In this document: one piece after another, positions 46,858-56,588 of the stretch
How positions within the stretch are numbered: position 1 is the stretch's first letter
Layout of the letters: each line of letters opens with the position of its first letter
Assembly (NCBI GenBank): GCA_963732795.1
Contig: CAVTAV010000006.1
Location: 1 to 64,000, forward strand
DNA length: 64,000 nt
Direction of reading: 5' to 3'
Source: CAVTAV01 sp963732795
GTDB lineage: Bacteria > Pseudomonadota > Alphaproteobacteria > CAVTAV01
Notes under the pieces: model-generated
What the model was told of the DNA's origin: nothing
Databases searched by the model: none
The model's input: the letters and a program-made list of their open reading frames with translations, nothing else
Program-made: the position numbers and the translations under genes

Positions 46858-48269
46858 GCGGCTCTCGTTCGGGACTCAATATAGTGCTTCACGGTGCCGA
46901 TTTCGTTAGCGAGCCTATCAAATCGTTCCGGCCGCTCCAAAAGATCGGCCAAATGCGCGGGCAAAGCCGGCCTGACGCCGGTCGCTCGCTCGACCGCATC
47001 GGGGAATTTCGCCGGATGTGCGGTGGCGAGATAGATCATCGGGGACCGAAGCCTCGGGCCGCTCGCGGCGGCCGGCGGCGATGCCGACGGCGGTGTGCGG
47101 ATCGATCTCGACCCCGTGGACCGGTAGATGCCGGCCATGGTCTCCAGGGTCTCGTCCTCGCTTGCCGAGGCCGCCCGGAACAGGCCGAGATCGCGCCGCG
47201 AGGCGGCCGCGGTCGATTTCGAAGACGCCGGAGCGCGCGAGGTCGCTCATCAGCCCCGCAATCGCCTTGCCGTCGCGGTCGTAGAGATCGAACAGCAGCC
47301 GTTCGAAATTGCTCGAGACCTGGATGTCCATGCTCGGGCTCATGGTCGGCGTGACCCCGGCGACCTCGTAACGCCCGGAATGGAGGCTGCGGACCAGGAT
47401 ATCGTTGACATTGGTCGCGATCACCAGCCGCTCGACCGGCAACCCCATCTTCGCGCGCCACATAGCCCGCATAGATGTCGCCGAAATTGCCGGTCGGCAC
47501 CGAGAAGGCGACCTTGCGGCCCGGCCCGCCGAGCGAGACGGCCGCGGTGAAGTAATAGACCGTCTGGGCCGCCACCCGGGCCCAATTGATCGAATTCACC
47601 GCCGATAGATGCAGCCGGTCGCGGAGCTCATGGTCCCCGAACAGGCTCTTCACCATGGCCTGGCAGTCGTCGAAGGTACCGTCGAGCGCGATATTGTGGA
47701 CGTTCGACGCCTGAACCGTCGTCATCTGGCGGCGCTGGACTTCCGACACCCGGCCGACGGGGTGAAGCATGAAGATATCGACATTGTCGCGGTCGCGGCA
47801 GGCCTCGATCGCGGCCGAACCGGTATCGCCCGAGGTCGCGCCGACCACGGTGATGCCGCTCGCCACGCTTCTTGAGCACGAGATCGAACAACCGGCCGAC
47901 CAATTGAAGCGCCAGGTCCTTAAAGGCCAGCGTGGGGCCGTGATAAAGCTCCAGAATCCATTCGTTCGCGCCGATCTGGTTCAGGGGCGCCACCGCGGGG
48001 TGATCGAAACCTGCATAGGCGTCGCGGGTCAGGGCAGCGAGTTCGTCCTCGCTGACGTCTCCGGCCACGAACGGCATCAGAATGCGGGTTGCGGCCTCCC
48101 AGTACTCCAGGCCCGCAAGCGCCGCGATATCGGCCGGCGGTCATCGGACGGCCAGGTCTGCGGGCACATAGAGCCCGCCGTCGCGCGCGAGACCGGTCAG
48201 GAGCACGTCGTCGAAACCGAGCGCCGGGGCCGCGCCGCGCGTGCTGATATAGGTGGGGCGATTGGTCAC
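46854..48269 (-). CDS. thrC: threonine synthase ThrC (several frameshifts and one in-frame stop)
   Basis: PLP enzyme converting phosphohomoserine to threonine. The span of ~472 codons is normal. In order: GTG start and YISTRGAAPALGFDDVLLTGLARDGGLYVPADLA; ADIAALAGLEYWEAATRILMPFV; LELYHGPTLAFKDLALQLVG (PLP Lys in FKD); ITVVGATSGDTGSAAIEAC (phosphate loop); HNIALDGTFDDCQAMVK; VNSINWARVAAQTVYYF; VPTGNFGDIYAGYVA; IATNVNDILVR; and a C-terminal domain ending YIESRTRAA. Frames change near 47870 (extra G) and 47468 (extra G), with a pair of shifts between 47040 and 47135. An in-frame TGA at 48141-48143 interrupts residue 43. Confidence 0.88.
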
Positions 48270-48342
48270 GCCCGAAACTCCCAACAAAGTTGCATGGCCG
48301 GAAAGCGGGCTACCCTAGCCGCGGCCCCGGCATTAGGCAAGA

Positions 48343-49086
48343 TCAGGCGGTCTCGGCCGATTTGGCCGCTTTGAGCGCCCGGCGGGCATAGATCCCGAAC
48401 ATGATGAGGAGGGTATAGGCCAGCCCGAACCATGTGATCGCATATTCCAGGTGATTGTTCGGAATATCGATTCTGGTTTGGCCGCCCAAGGGATAGCCGC
48501 CCGGCAGAGGGGCCTTGTCCCGATCGACCATAACGGGAGCGACATCCTCCCCGACCGCTTTGCCCATGGCGTCGAAATCCCGCGAGAACCAGCGGTTCTT
48601 AGCGGGCTCGTTGGCCGGGGTGAAGGGCCCCGCCCCTCCGGTGATGCGGCCGATTCCCTCGATCTCCACCCTGCCCTCGCGTGTGCTTTCGGTCCGGGTC
48701 GAAGGATCCCTGCGGTCTTCCGGAACCCAGCCGCGATTGACCAGGACGGGCGGGCCTTGATCGCGCACCAGCGGCGTGATCACCAGATAGCCGGCGTTGC
48801 CGTTCGGCCCCGGCGCGTAGAGATAGAGCTCCTTGTCGTTCTGATAGTGGCCGGCGACCCGGACCCGGCGATATTCCCACGACGCGGGATCGGCGATCTC
48901 GGCCGGAAGATCCGTCGCCGGGGCGTGCATCTGGGAATCGATATGGGCGAGCAGGCCTTCCTTCCAATGAAGGCGATGGACCTGCCAGATGCCGAGGCCG
49001 ACGAACAGCGCCAACGCCGGCACCGAGAAGACGGTCGGCCAAAGAAGGACGCGCCAGCCGCGCTTGGCGGCCCGATCAGGAGACAT
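48343..49086 (-). CDS. SURF1 family cytochrome oxidase assembly protein
   Basis: 247 aa. Two transmembrane helices, near the start (LLWPTVFSVPALALFVGLGIWQVHRL) and near the end (LEYAITWFGLAYTLLIMFGIYARR), flank a periplasmic domain with PASWEYRRVRVAGHY, YLVITPLVRDQGPPVLVNRGWVP and WFSRDFDAM. These are the SURF1/Shy1 signature segments; the family supports haem a insertion into CoxA. ATG 49086 overlaps the DUF983 gene by 11 bp. Located at the end of the cox operon. Confidence 0.93.
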   Translation of the reverse strand: MSPDRAAKRGWRVLLWPTVFSVPALALFVGLGIWQVHRLHWKEGLLAHIDSQMHAPATDLPAEIADPASWEYRRVRVAGHYQNDKELYLYAPGPNGNAGYLVITPLVRDQGPPVLVNRGWVPEDRRDPSTRTESTREGRVEIEGIGRITGGAGPFTPANEPAKNRWFSRDFDAMGKAVGEDVAPVMVDRDKAPLPGGYPLGGQTRIDIPNNHLEYAITWFGLAYTLLIMFGIYARRALKAAKSAETA

Positions 49087-49453
49087 CAAGCTCGCCGGAC
49101 CGCGCCTCGTATTTGTATTGAAGCGCCACCAGCGCCGCCTTGAACGGCCGCAAAAGGCCAATGCCGACGATCACCACGAAGGGAATCCAGATCACCATAT
49201 GGACCCAGAGGGGCGGGGAGAACGTGAATTCGAGCCACAAGGCCCCGGCGCCCATCAGGATGCAGACGGCGAAAATGACGAAGACCGCCGGCCCGTCGCC
49301 GGTATCGACCTTGGTGAGATCAAGCCCGCAAACCTCGCAGGCCGGCTTCACGTCCAGGAACCCCTTGAACAGATGGCCCTCGCCGCAACGCGGGCAGCGG
49401 GCGCGGAGAGACGTCTTCCAGACCGGCTGGACCGGATACTCCGCGCCTGTCAC
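49076..49453 (-). CDS. DUF983 family membrane protein
   Basis: 125 aa starting at GTG 49453, 4 bp after the coxC stop. An N-terminal zinc-ribbon-like segment (ARCPRCGEGHLFKGFLDVKPACEVCGLDL, two C-x2-C pairs) is followed by two transmembrane helices (AVFVIFAVCILMGAGALWLEF and VHMVIWIPFVVIVGIGLLRPF). DUF983 genes routinely sit between coxC and surf1 in Alphaproteobacteria, so an assembly role is inferred; none is proven that I know of. Confidence 0.88.
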   Translation of the reverse strand: MTGAEYPVQPVWKTSLRARCPRCGEGHLFKGFLDVKPACEVCGLDLTKVDTGDGPAVFVIFAVCILMGAGALWLEFTFSPPLWVHMVIWIPFVVIVGIGLLRPFKAALVALQYKYEARSGELDVS

Positions 49454-49457
49454 CGCG

Positions 49458-50273
49458 TTATCCGGCGGCGTGCGGGACCTCGAAGATCCCGATATAGATG
49501 CAGAAGAACAGGAACACCCACACAACGTCGACGAAGTGCCAGTACCACGCGGCCGCCTCGAAGCCGAAATGGTGGTCCGGCTTGAAATGGCCCGCCATGG
49601 AACGCAACAGGCAGACGATCAGGAAGATGGTCCCGATGATCACATGGGCGCCGTGGAAGCCGGTCGCCATGTAGAAGGTCGAGCTGTAGATGCCGTCCTT
49701 AAAGTGGAAGGCGGCATGGGCATATTCATAGGCCTGGATCGAGGTGAAGGAGAGGCCCAGAAGGACCGTCAGCACCAGGCCCTGGATAAGGCCCTGGCGA
49801 TCGCCCTCCTGCAGCGCATGGTGCGCCCAGGTCACCGTGGTGCCGGAGAGCAGCAGGATCAGCGTGTTGACGAAAGGCAGGTGCCACGGATCCAGCGCCT
49901 CGACGCCCTTCGGCGGCCAGACGCCGCCGATCGCGGCCGTCGGCTCCAGCGAAGCATTGAAGAAGGCCCAGAACCAGGCGACGAAGAACATCACTTCCGA
50001 GGCGATGAACAGCGCCATGCCGTAACGCAGGCCGAGCTGCACGACCGGCGTATGGTCGCCCTTGTACTCACCCTCGCGGATCACGTCGCGCCACCAGGAG
50101 AAGAAGGTGTAGGCGAGCATCAGGCCGCCGATGATCAGCACCCAGGGGCCGCCGTTATGGAACCAGATCACCGCGCCGCCCGTGGTGGTGAGCGCGCTCA
50201 GCGAGCCGACGATCGGCCACGGGCTCGGATCGACAAGATGGTAATCGTGACTCTTCGTGTGTGCCTCAGCCAT
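49458..50273 (-). CDS. cytochrome c oxidase subunit III
   Basis: 271 aa with seven predicted membrane helices. Conserved features: HDYHLVDPSPWPIVGSLSAL at the N-terminus, VIREGEYKGDHTPVVQLGLRYGMALFIASEVMFFVAWFWAFF, a TVTWAHHALQEGDR loop, and HGAHVIIGTIFLIVCLLR. The last helix ends WHFVDVVWVFLFFCIYI. Intact. It is the structural subunit of the aa3-type oxidase encoded by the coxB and coxA genes upstream. Only 42 bp separate it from the coxF-like gene, leaving no room for ctaG. Confidence 0.96.
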   Translation of the reverse strand: MAEAHTKSHDYHLVDPSPWPIVGSLSALTTTGGAVIWFHNGGPWVLIIGGLMLAYTFFSWWRDVIREGEYKGDHTPVVQLGLRYGMALFIASEVMFFVAWFWAFFNASLEPTAAIGGVWPPKGVEALDPWHLPFVNTLILLLSGTTVTWAHHALQEGDRQGLIQGLVLTVLLGLSFTSIQAYEYAHAAFHFKDGIYSSTFYMATGFHGAHVIIGTIFLIVCLLRSMAGHFKPDHHFGFEAAAWYWHFVDVVWVFLFFCIYIGIFEVPHAAG

Positions 50274-50315
50274 AACGTCTCGTCTCCCGATGGTCGAACG
50301 ATCTAATCCCTGCCG

Positions 50316-50438
50316 TCAGCTCTGAGAGCCCATCTTGGCGATGGTGATGAAGAAGAACAGCACCACCAGGCCGATGAGAATCAGGGCGACGACGATATTG
50401 CGCCAGCGCATCTGCTTGTGGCGATCGTGAAGCGGCAT
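50316..50438 (-). CDS. small CoxF-like membrane protein
   Basis: 40 aa, too short for many gene finders. HDRHKQMRWRNIVVALILIGLVVLFFFITIAKMG consists of a short basic N-terminus and one transmembrane helix. A small single-helix gene is normally found between ctaB and ctaG in alphaproteobacterial cox operons and is labelled coxF or hypothetical. ATG 50438 lies 2 bp after the ctaB stop, supporting a real coupled gene. Function unknown. Confidence 0.75.
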   Translation of the reverse strand: MPLHDRHKQMRWRNIVVALILIGLVVLFFFITIAKMGSQS

Positions 50439-50440
50439 AT

Positions 50441-51378
50441 TCAGAGAACCGATGCGAGAACATGATCGCCCAGGAGCGCCAGGAAAATGAGGAACAGGAA
50501 CAGGATCGAAAATCCGAACAGGCGTCGCGCCTCGCGATAGGAGCCGTCCTCGCGGTCGCGCGCACGCCAGACCCCGTAGGCAAGCGCCACCAGCACGAGA
50601 CCGAGCACACCGGCGACGATGCCGTATAAGGGGCCGGTCATGCCGAGCGCATAGGGCGCGACGACGAGCGGCGCCAGAATCAGGCTGTAGAGCAGGATAT
50701 GCTTGCGGGTCTCGCGCTCGCCGGCGACGACGGGGAGCATCGGAATGCCCGCCTTGACGTAATCCTCGCGCTGGAACAGCGAGAGGGCCCAGAAATGCGG
50801 CGGCGTCCACATGAAGATGATCGCAAACAGGAGCACCGGCTCGAGGCTCAGGCCTCCGGTCACCGCGGCCCAACCGATCATCGGCGGAAACGCGCCGGCC
50901 GCCCCGCCGATCACGATGTTCTGCGGCGTCCGGCGCTTGAGCCAGACGGTGTAGAACAGGACGTAATAGAGGATCGTGCCCGCCAGCAGCACCGCCGGCA
51001 CCACGCCGACCGCAAGTGCCATCACCGACACCGACCCGAAGGCGAGAGTCGACGCCGAAGCCGAGCGCCTCGCCGCGTTCGATCCGGCCCGTCGGGAATG
51101 GGGCGATTGCGGGTGCGGCTCATCTCGGCGTCGATATCGGCATCGAACCACATATTGAGCGCGCCCGACGCGCCTGCGCCGATCGCGATACAGAGGATCG
51201 CCGTGAAGCCGAGAACGGGATGCAGGCTGCCCGGCGCGATCAGCATGCCGACAAGCGCCGTGAACACTACGAGCGACATCACCCGCGGCTTCAGCAGCGC
51301 GAAATAGTCGCGTACCGAGGCGACCTGCCCGATCCGGGCTTCCGCCTCAGCCGCGCCGATGACCGTTATATCGGACAA
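50441..51378 (-). CDS. ctaB: protohaem IX farnesyltransferase (haem O synthase, two frameshifts)
   Basis: About 310 aa UbiA-family membrane prenyltransferase making haem O. N-terminal DYFALLKPRVMSLVVFTALVGM, the first Asp-rich motif ALNMWFDADIDAEMSRTRNRPIP, then, after removing extra bases near 51089 and 51050, GRIERGEALGFGVTLAFGSVSVMALAVG. Further on are YTVWLKRRTPQNIVIGGAAGAFPPMIGWA (second motif region), FMWTPPHFWALSLFQREDYVKAGIPMLPV and late helices. It lies between coxA and the coxF-like gene. Confidence 0.93.
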
Positions 51379-51427
51379 AACCCGTCCTTATTCCCTTAAA
51401 CCCAGCCTTTACACACACTCAACGCAG

Positions 51428-53056
51428 CTACTTGATCTGGGGCAGCTGCTCGTACTGATGGAACGGCGGCGGCGACGACAGCGTCCATTCCAAGGTCGTT
51501 GCGTGCTCGCCCCACGGATTGGCCGGGCATTTCGCGCCCGCCGTGAAGGTGCGCCACAGCACGATCAGGAACACCACCAGGCCGACGGCCGTAACCGCGG
51601 CGCCGATCGAGGAAACCATGTTCCAGCCGGCATAGACGTCCGGATAGTCGACGATGCGGCGCGGCATGCCGGCCAGGCCCAGGAAGTGCTGCGGAAAGAA
51701 GATCAGGTTGACGCCGATGAAGGTCAGCCAGAAATGCAGCTTGCCGAGCCCTTCCGGGTATTGCCGCCCGCTCATCTTGCCGATCCAGTAATAGAACCCG
51801 GCATAGATCGAGAACAGGGCGCCCATCGACATGGTGTAGTGGAAATGCGCCACCACGTAATAGGTGTCGTGGAGCGGAATATCGACCGCCGCGTTCGACA
51901 AGATGACGCCCGTCACGCCGCCGATCACGAACAGGAAGATCATTCCCATCGCGAACAGCATCGGCGTCTTGAACTCGATCGAGCCGCCCCACATGGTTGC
52001 GATCCAGGAGAAGATCTTGATGCCGGTCGGCACCGCGATGACCATGGTCGCGATCATGAAATAGGCCCTGAGATCGACATTCAGGCCGACCGCATACATG
52101 TGATGCGCCCAGACCACGAAGCCGACGAAGCCGATCGCCACCATCGCATAGGCCATACCGAGATAGCCGAAGATCGGCTTCTTGGAGAAGGTCGAGACCA
52201 CCTGGCTGACGATGCCGAAGCCGGGCAGGATCAGGATATAGACCTCGGGATGGCCGAAGAACCAGAACAGATGCTGGAACAGGATCGGGTCGCCGCCGCC
52301 CTTCGGATCGAAGAAGGTCGTGCCGAAATTGCGGTCGGTCAGAAGCATGGTGATCGCGCCCGCCAGAACCGGCAGGGCCAGTAGCAGCAGGAAGGTCGTC
52401 ACCAGCACGGACCAGACGAAGAGCGGCATCTTATGAAGCGTCATGCCCGGCGCGCGCATGTTGAAGATGGTGGTGATGAAGTTGATCGCGCCCAGGATCG
52501 ACGACGCGCCCGCCAAGTGGAGGGCGAAGATCACCATATCGACCGCGGGACCGTAGGCTCCATATGTCGACAAGGGCGCATAGATCGTCCAGCCCGTGCC
52601 CGCGCCGTTATAGGCGCCCTCGCCGGTGACGAAGAGCGAGCCGATCAGCAGCGCCAGCGACATCGGCAGCAGCCAGAACGAGATGTTGTTCATCCGCGGG
52701 AAGGCCATGTCCGGCGCGCCGATCATCAACGGCACGAACCAGTTGCCGAAGCCGCCGATCAGCGCCGGCATGACCATGAAGAAGATCATCAGCAGGCCGT
52801 GGCCCGAGATCAGCACGTTGAACAAGTGATGCGCCGCGTCGTCGGAGCCGGCGAGCGCCGGGAGAACCTGAAGCCCCGGCTCGGCAAGCTCGGCGCGCAT
52901 CAGGAAGGAGAAGACGCCGCCGATGCATCCCGACACCACGGCGAAGATAAGGTACATCGTGCCGATGTCCTTATGGTTGGTGGAATAAACCCACCGCTTC
53001 CAGCCCGTCGGATGCCCGTGATCGCCGTGAGCGGCTTCGGCGTGATCATGTGCCAT
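51428..53056 (-). CDS. cytochrome c oxidase subunit I
   Basis: 542 aa, intact, twelve membrane helices. Haem-copper ligands: low-spin His in FNVLISGHGLLMIFFMVMP; CuB His and the cross-linked Tyr in FWFFGHPEVYILILPGFG; the CuB His pair in FVVWAHHMYAVG; and the haem His pair region in YYVVAHFHYTMSMGA. The D- and K-channel regions look complete. It starts with a short His-rich N-terminus (AHDHAEAAHGDHGHPTGW). It is the catalytic subunit of an aa3-type oxidase. Confidence 0.97.
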   Translation of the reverse strand: MAHDHAEAAHGDHGHPTGWKRWVYSTNHKDIGTMYLIFAVVSGCIGGVFSFLMRAELAEPGLQVLPALAGSDDAAHHLFNVLISGHGLLMIFFMVMPALIGGFGNWFVPLMIGAPDMAFPRMNNISFWLLPMSLALLIGSLFVTGEGAYNGAGTGWTIYAPLSTYGAYGPAVDMVIFALHLAGASSILGAINFITTIFNMRAPGMTLHKMPLFVWSVLVTTFLLLLALPVLAGAITMLLTDRNFGTTFFDPKGGGDPILFQHLFWFFGHPEVYILILPGFGIVSQVVSTFSKKPIFGYLGMAYAMVAIGFVGFVVWAHHMYAVGLNVDLRAYFMIATMVIAVPTGIKIFSWIATMWGGSIEFKTPMLFAMGMIFLFVIGGVTGVILSNAAVDIPLHDTYYVVAHFHYTMSMGALFSIYAGFYYWIGKMSGRQYPEGLGKLHFWLTFIGVNLIFFPQHFLGLAGMPRRIVDYPDVYAGWNMVSSIGAAVTAVGLVVFLIVLWRTFTAGAKCPANPWGEHATTLEWTLSSPPPFHQYEQLPQIK

Positions 53057-53080
53057 GGATTTACGTCCTTTCTAAATCAC

Positions 53081-53962
53081 TTAGCGCGCCGAAGCGGGCG
53101 CGGCCTCGGCAACCTGCACCGGGGCCTTGGCGGCCGGCGCGGGCGAGGGCGTGGTGTTCTCGGAATATTTCTGCTTGGCGTCCGCCACCCATTTGTCGAA
53201 ATCGGCCTGCGAGACGGCATCGACGACAATGGGCATATAGGCGTGATCCTTGCCGCAAAGCTCGGAGCACTGGCCGTAATAGGTGCCGATCTCGTCGGCC
53301 TCGAACCAGGTCTCGTTGGTGCGGCCGGGCACCGCGTCCATTTTCACGCCGAAGGCCGGGATCGCCCAGGAATGGATGACGTCGTTCGAGGTCGTCAGAA
53401 GCCGGATCTTCTTGTTAACCGGCACGACCACGTGATTGTCCACCGCCAGAAGCCGGTGCTCGCCGGGCTTCAGATTTTCTTCCCTGGTCAGCACCGAATC
53501 GAAGGTGAAATCGCCGTCGTCGGGATATTCATAGGTCCAGAACCATTGATTGCCGATGGCCTTCACGGTCATGTACGGATCGGGCGTCTTGTCCTGGTAA
53601 TAGAGAAGCTTCAGAGACGGCACCGCGATGATGATCAGGATGATCGCCGGAACCACCGTCCAGATGATCTCGATCATGGTGTTGTGGGTCGTCTTGGAGG
53701 GGGTCGGATTGGCCCTGGCGTTGAACCGGATGAAGCAATAGAGCATCAGTCCGAGCACAAGAACCACGATGCCGGTCGCGACCGACATGAGAATGTAATT
53801 GTGGAAATACTCCAACCTCACCATCACCGGGCTGGAAGCTTTCTGGAAGCCCATCTCCCACGGCTTGGCGTAGCCGATATCCTCGGCCAGGGCGCCGGTG
53901 GCTGTGGCAAGAAGCGTCACACCCGCCGCCGAAGCGCCCAAGATGCCATCTTTCAATCTCAT
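53081..53962 (-). CDS. cytochrome c oxidase subunit II
   Basis: 293 aa. Signal peptide (ASAAGVTLLATATGALAEDIG), two membrane helices (residues ~50-75 and ~90-115), then a cupredoxin domain with the CuA site VHS...TYYGQCSELCGKDHAYMPI (C-x3-C, His, Met ligands). The aromatic electron-entry motif NQWFWTYEYP is present. The C-terminal tail is Ala/Pro-rich. Intact; first gene of the cox operon, 24 bp before coxA. Confidence 0.97.
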   Translation of the reverse strand: MRLKDGILGASAAGVTLLATATGALAEDIGYAKPWEMGFQKASSPVMVRLEYFHNYILMSVATGIVVLVLGLMLYCFIRFNARANPTPSKTTHNTMIEIIWTVVPAIILIIIAVPSLKLLYYQDKTPDPYMTVKAIGNQWFWTYEYPDDGDFTFDSVLTREENLKPGEHRLLAVDNHVVVPVNKKIRLLTTSNDVIHSWAIPAFGVKMDAVPGRTNETWFEADEIGTYYGQCSELCGKDHAYMPIVVDAVSQADFDKWVADAKQKYSENTTPSPAPAAKAPVQVAEAAPASAR

Positions 53963-54171
53963 TATGTCGACCAGCCCCTCTGGAAAATTCGATTGATCAC
54001 AGGGCCCCGCGCGGGACGCGGGCGGACCCTACACCAGCCCTTACCGCAGGGCAATATAGACCGCGCCGCGCCGCCCGAACGACCATGCAGAAAACCGCGC
54101 GACACTATGTCGCATCTTATTGGTATGGCTACGTTATCGGCGCAGCGGCCGGGGCTTGTGATCGGCGGAGA

Positions 54172-54633
54172 ATGATCGAGCAATCGGTTCCCGAAGCCCT
54201 GATCGACGCCCTCGGACGATGCGGCCTCGCAGGGAGCCTGATCGGTAAGGCCGATACGGCCCGATTGAGAGTCGAATCTGGGGCCTATCTCTTGCTCCTC
54301 CGCCTGCCCCGCCCGGTCGCAATTCGAGGCCGTCCGTCCTGGCCGGAGAGCTTAACGACGGGCTGGTATCTCTATGCCGGCAACGCCCACGGGCCCGGTG
54401 GTCTGAGAGGGCGCCTTTCGCGCCATTTCCGCGCCCCCAAGACTGCGCATTGGCACATCGACCGGCTCACGGCCGAGGCCGAGCTGCACGCGATCGTCTA
54501 TCCGGGCCGCAACGAGTGCGATCTGGTCGCGGCTTTGGGAACTCTATCGGGGATCACGATCCCGGCGCCCGGCTTCGGCAGCTCCGATTGCCGGACCTGC
54601 CGCAGCCACCTCCTGGCCTGGCGAGCTCGATAG
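54172..54633 (+). CDS. DUF123 (GIY-YIG-like) domain protein
   Basis: 153 aa. LESGAYLLLLRLPRPVAI begins the domain, followed by LTTGWYLYAGNAHGPGGLRGRLSRHFRAPKTAHWHIDRLTAEAEL, the DUF123 core with the GWYLYAGNA motif and an H-W-HID-LT segment. A C-terminal SDCRTCRSHLLAW has two Cys. The domain is found alone or fused to endonuclease III-like proteins and is related to GIY-YIG nucleases; the activity is unproven. The ATG at 54172 is preferred over an upstream frame that crosses the coxB promoter region. Confidence 0.85.
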   Translation: MIEQSVPEALIDALGRCGLAGSLIGKADTARLRVESGAYLLLLRLPRPVAIRGRPSWPESLTTGWYLYAGNAHGPGGLRGRLSRHFRAPKTAHWHIDRLTAEAELHAIVYPGRNECDLVAALGTLSGITIPAPGFGSSDCRTCRSHLLAWRAR

Positions 54634-54642
54634 CAATTTTGG

Positions 54643-54763
54643 CGTCATCCCGGCCTTGAGCCGGGACCCAGGTCGAACGCTCGGGCCTATGACGATGGAT
54701 CCCGGATAGCGCGGTTTGCCAACGGCATCGAAGATGCCGGACAAACCGGCTTCCGGGATGACA
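54643..54763. repeat. palindromic intergenic repeat, copy C (GTCATCCCGG type)
   Basis: About 120 bp with inverted ends GTCATCCCGG and CCGGGATGAC. It contains GAGCCGGGACCCAGG, GGATCCCGG and an internal hairpin (GGCATC...GATGCC). It lies between convergent genes. The GTCATCCCGGCCTTGAGCCGGGA sequence class is widespread in alphaproteobacterial intergenic DNA. Confidence 0.8.
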
Positions 54764-54779
54764 GTTCTAAGAGCTGAGC

Positions 54780-55734
54780 TTAGTCGTCCCAGCCCGGATC
54801 CATGCCGTAGGGCACGCCGTTCACGACCGCTTCGACCGCGCCGATCATGCCGTCGTGGATCTTGAACATCTCGAAGATTTCCCAGGTCCAGGGTGAGGTC
54901 TTCTGGACATGGACTTCCTGGCCGTTGGTGAGTTTGTAGGACCTGAGCGCCGCATCGTGATCGAAGAACACGCCGGCGAACACGACCCCGCGTTCCCTGT
55001 CGACGATCAGCCAGCGCCGGTCGCGGAGCCGCGAAATCCTCGCGGTAATAGCCGAGCCCGAAGGCCTTGGCGCAGGTCATCGAGGCCGGGCCGACAGTGC
55101 CCGAGGACGATTTGAACGACTGGTTGTTGGTCGTTTGGGTGCCGTTCTCCAAGCGGTTGCAGTCGTCGGCGAACGGCGGATGGATGCTGCCGTCGTTTTT
55201 CTGCAGCGCCGAGAAATAGGTATTCGCGATCCTGACCAGCTCGTCGCGGGAGCGGCGGGTATCGGCCGGCTCGATGCGGGCGAAGTCCGGCCGCGGGGTC
55301 ACTAGGTTGTCGGGATTGGCGAAGCCCCCCGGCTCCTTGCGGATAACGATGTTCTCCATCTCGGTGATCTTGCCGTCCGCGACCTTGAGCCGGAAACCGA
55401 GGATCGACGGTACGCCGTTCTCCTCGACCACGGCGAAACCGCCGACGCCGCCGCGCTCCGGCTCGGCGACGAGATTGCGATAGGGCCTGACCTTAGTCGC
55501 GATCCGCCAGATGCCGTCGGGCAGGTCGAGCTTCTGGCCGTTCTCGGTGTATTTCGCGCCCGCGGCGATCGGCGCCTTGGACGGGTCATGGGCCACCATG
55601 GCCGCGAGATACTGCTCGACGAAGCCGAACAGGCATTGCCGGTCGCAGGTCTCCGCCGCTCCGGCCGCGCCGCGCGGCAATGTGGTCAGGATCAATACGC
55701 CGACAATGCTGAGAATGACGTGCTTCGCGTTCAT
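54780..55734 (-). CDS. secreted protein of unknown function (one frameshift)
   Basis: About 317 aa after removal of an extra G near 55026. Signal peptide (HVILSIVGVLILTTLPRGAAGA) then ETCDRQCLFGFVEQYLAAMVAHDPSKAPIA, where a Cys pair and an NTF2-like start are visible. Mid-protein segments are SRDELVRIANTYFSALQKNDGSIHPPFADDCNRLENG, repeating the same pattern, so it probably has two SnoaL/NTF2-like halves. After the shift: LRDRRWLIVDRERGVVFAGVFFDHDAALRSYKL, ending VNGVPYGMDPGWDD. Probably periplasmic. The family is often seen near SDR and acyl-CoA metabolism genes; activity unknown. Confidence 0.7.
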
Positions 55735-55808
55735 GGCGTCCCCCTCCGGCCATAGAGTGCGTTGCCATGACTATTCGGAAGCCGTGTGGCAAAGTCAATT
55801 AAAGGCGG

Positions 55809-56571
55809 TCACAGCCGCAATCCGCCGTCGATTTCCAGGATCCGCCCGTCATAGAACTCGTTGCGGAGAATAAACAGCGTCGCATCGCCGATTTCCTCCG
55901 GCGTGCCGAGGCGCTGGAGGGGAACGCCGGAGACGATCTTGTCGCGGATCGGCTGCGGGATGTTCGATACCATGCGCGTGTCGGAGAAGCCCGGTGCGAT
56001 GGCGGCAACCCGGATTTTGTGGCGCGCCAGCTCCTTGGCCCAGGTCACGGTCATGGCCGCGACGCCGGCCTTGGCGGCGGAGTAATTCGTCTGGCCGACA
56101 TTACCGGCCCGCGAGATGCTGGAGATGTTGACGATCACGCCGCCCTCGCCGCCTTCGATCATGTGAATCGCAGCTTCTCGCGCGCAGAGGAAGACGCCGA
56201 CGAGATCGACATCGATCACCGTGCGAAAATCCGCCGCCGACATCTTCTTCACGATCTTGCCGTCCTTCACTTTGACCAGCAGCCCGTCCTTGTTGGTGCC
56301 GGCATTGTTGATGAGGGCGTCGACGCGCCCGAAATCCTCGCGCACCGATTTGAAAAGCTTTTCGACGCCCAACTCGTCGGTCACGTCGGCCGCATAATCC
56401 CTCGCTTCGCAGCCGCCGTCCGCGCAGAGCTTCTTCGCTTCCTTGAGCTTCTTCTCGTCGAGATCGACGAGCGCGAGATTGGCGCCCTCGCCCGCGGCCA
56501 TCTCCGCGATCTTCCGGCCCAAGCCTTGAGCCGCACCGGTGACGACAACGGTTTTGCCTTTGAGAATCCAT
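55809..56571 (-). CDS. short-chain dehydrogenase, FabG-like (one frameshift)
   Basis: About 253 aa. The ATG at 56571 is followed by one extra G; removing it gives ILKGKTVVVTGAAQGLGRKIAEMAA, the NAD(P)-binding TGxxxGxG motif, in frame with the rest. Downstream: ALINNAGTNKDG (NNAG), VIVNISSISRAGNVGQTNYSAAKAGVAAMTVTWAKELA (catalytic Ser and YxxxK), VAAIAPGFSDTRM, and IDGGLRL at the C-terminus. The family includes 3-oxoacyl-ACP reductases and acetoacetyl-CoA reductases; the substrate cannot be fixed here. Confidence 0.88.
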
Positions 56572-56588
56572 CTTGTTCTCCTGTGCGG

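Noticed and set aside
48141..48143. Selenocysteine or other recoding of the in-frame TGA in thrC
   Set aside because: No family precedent, no SECIS-like hairpin seen downstream, and the window has many sequence errors.
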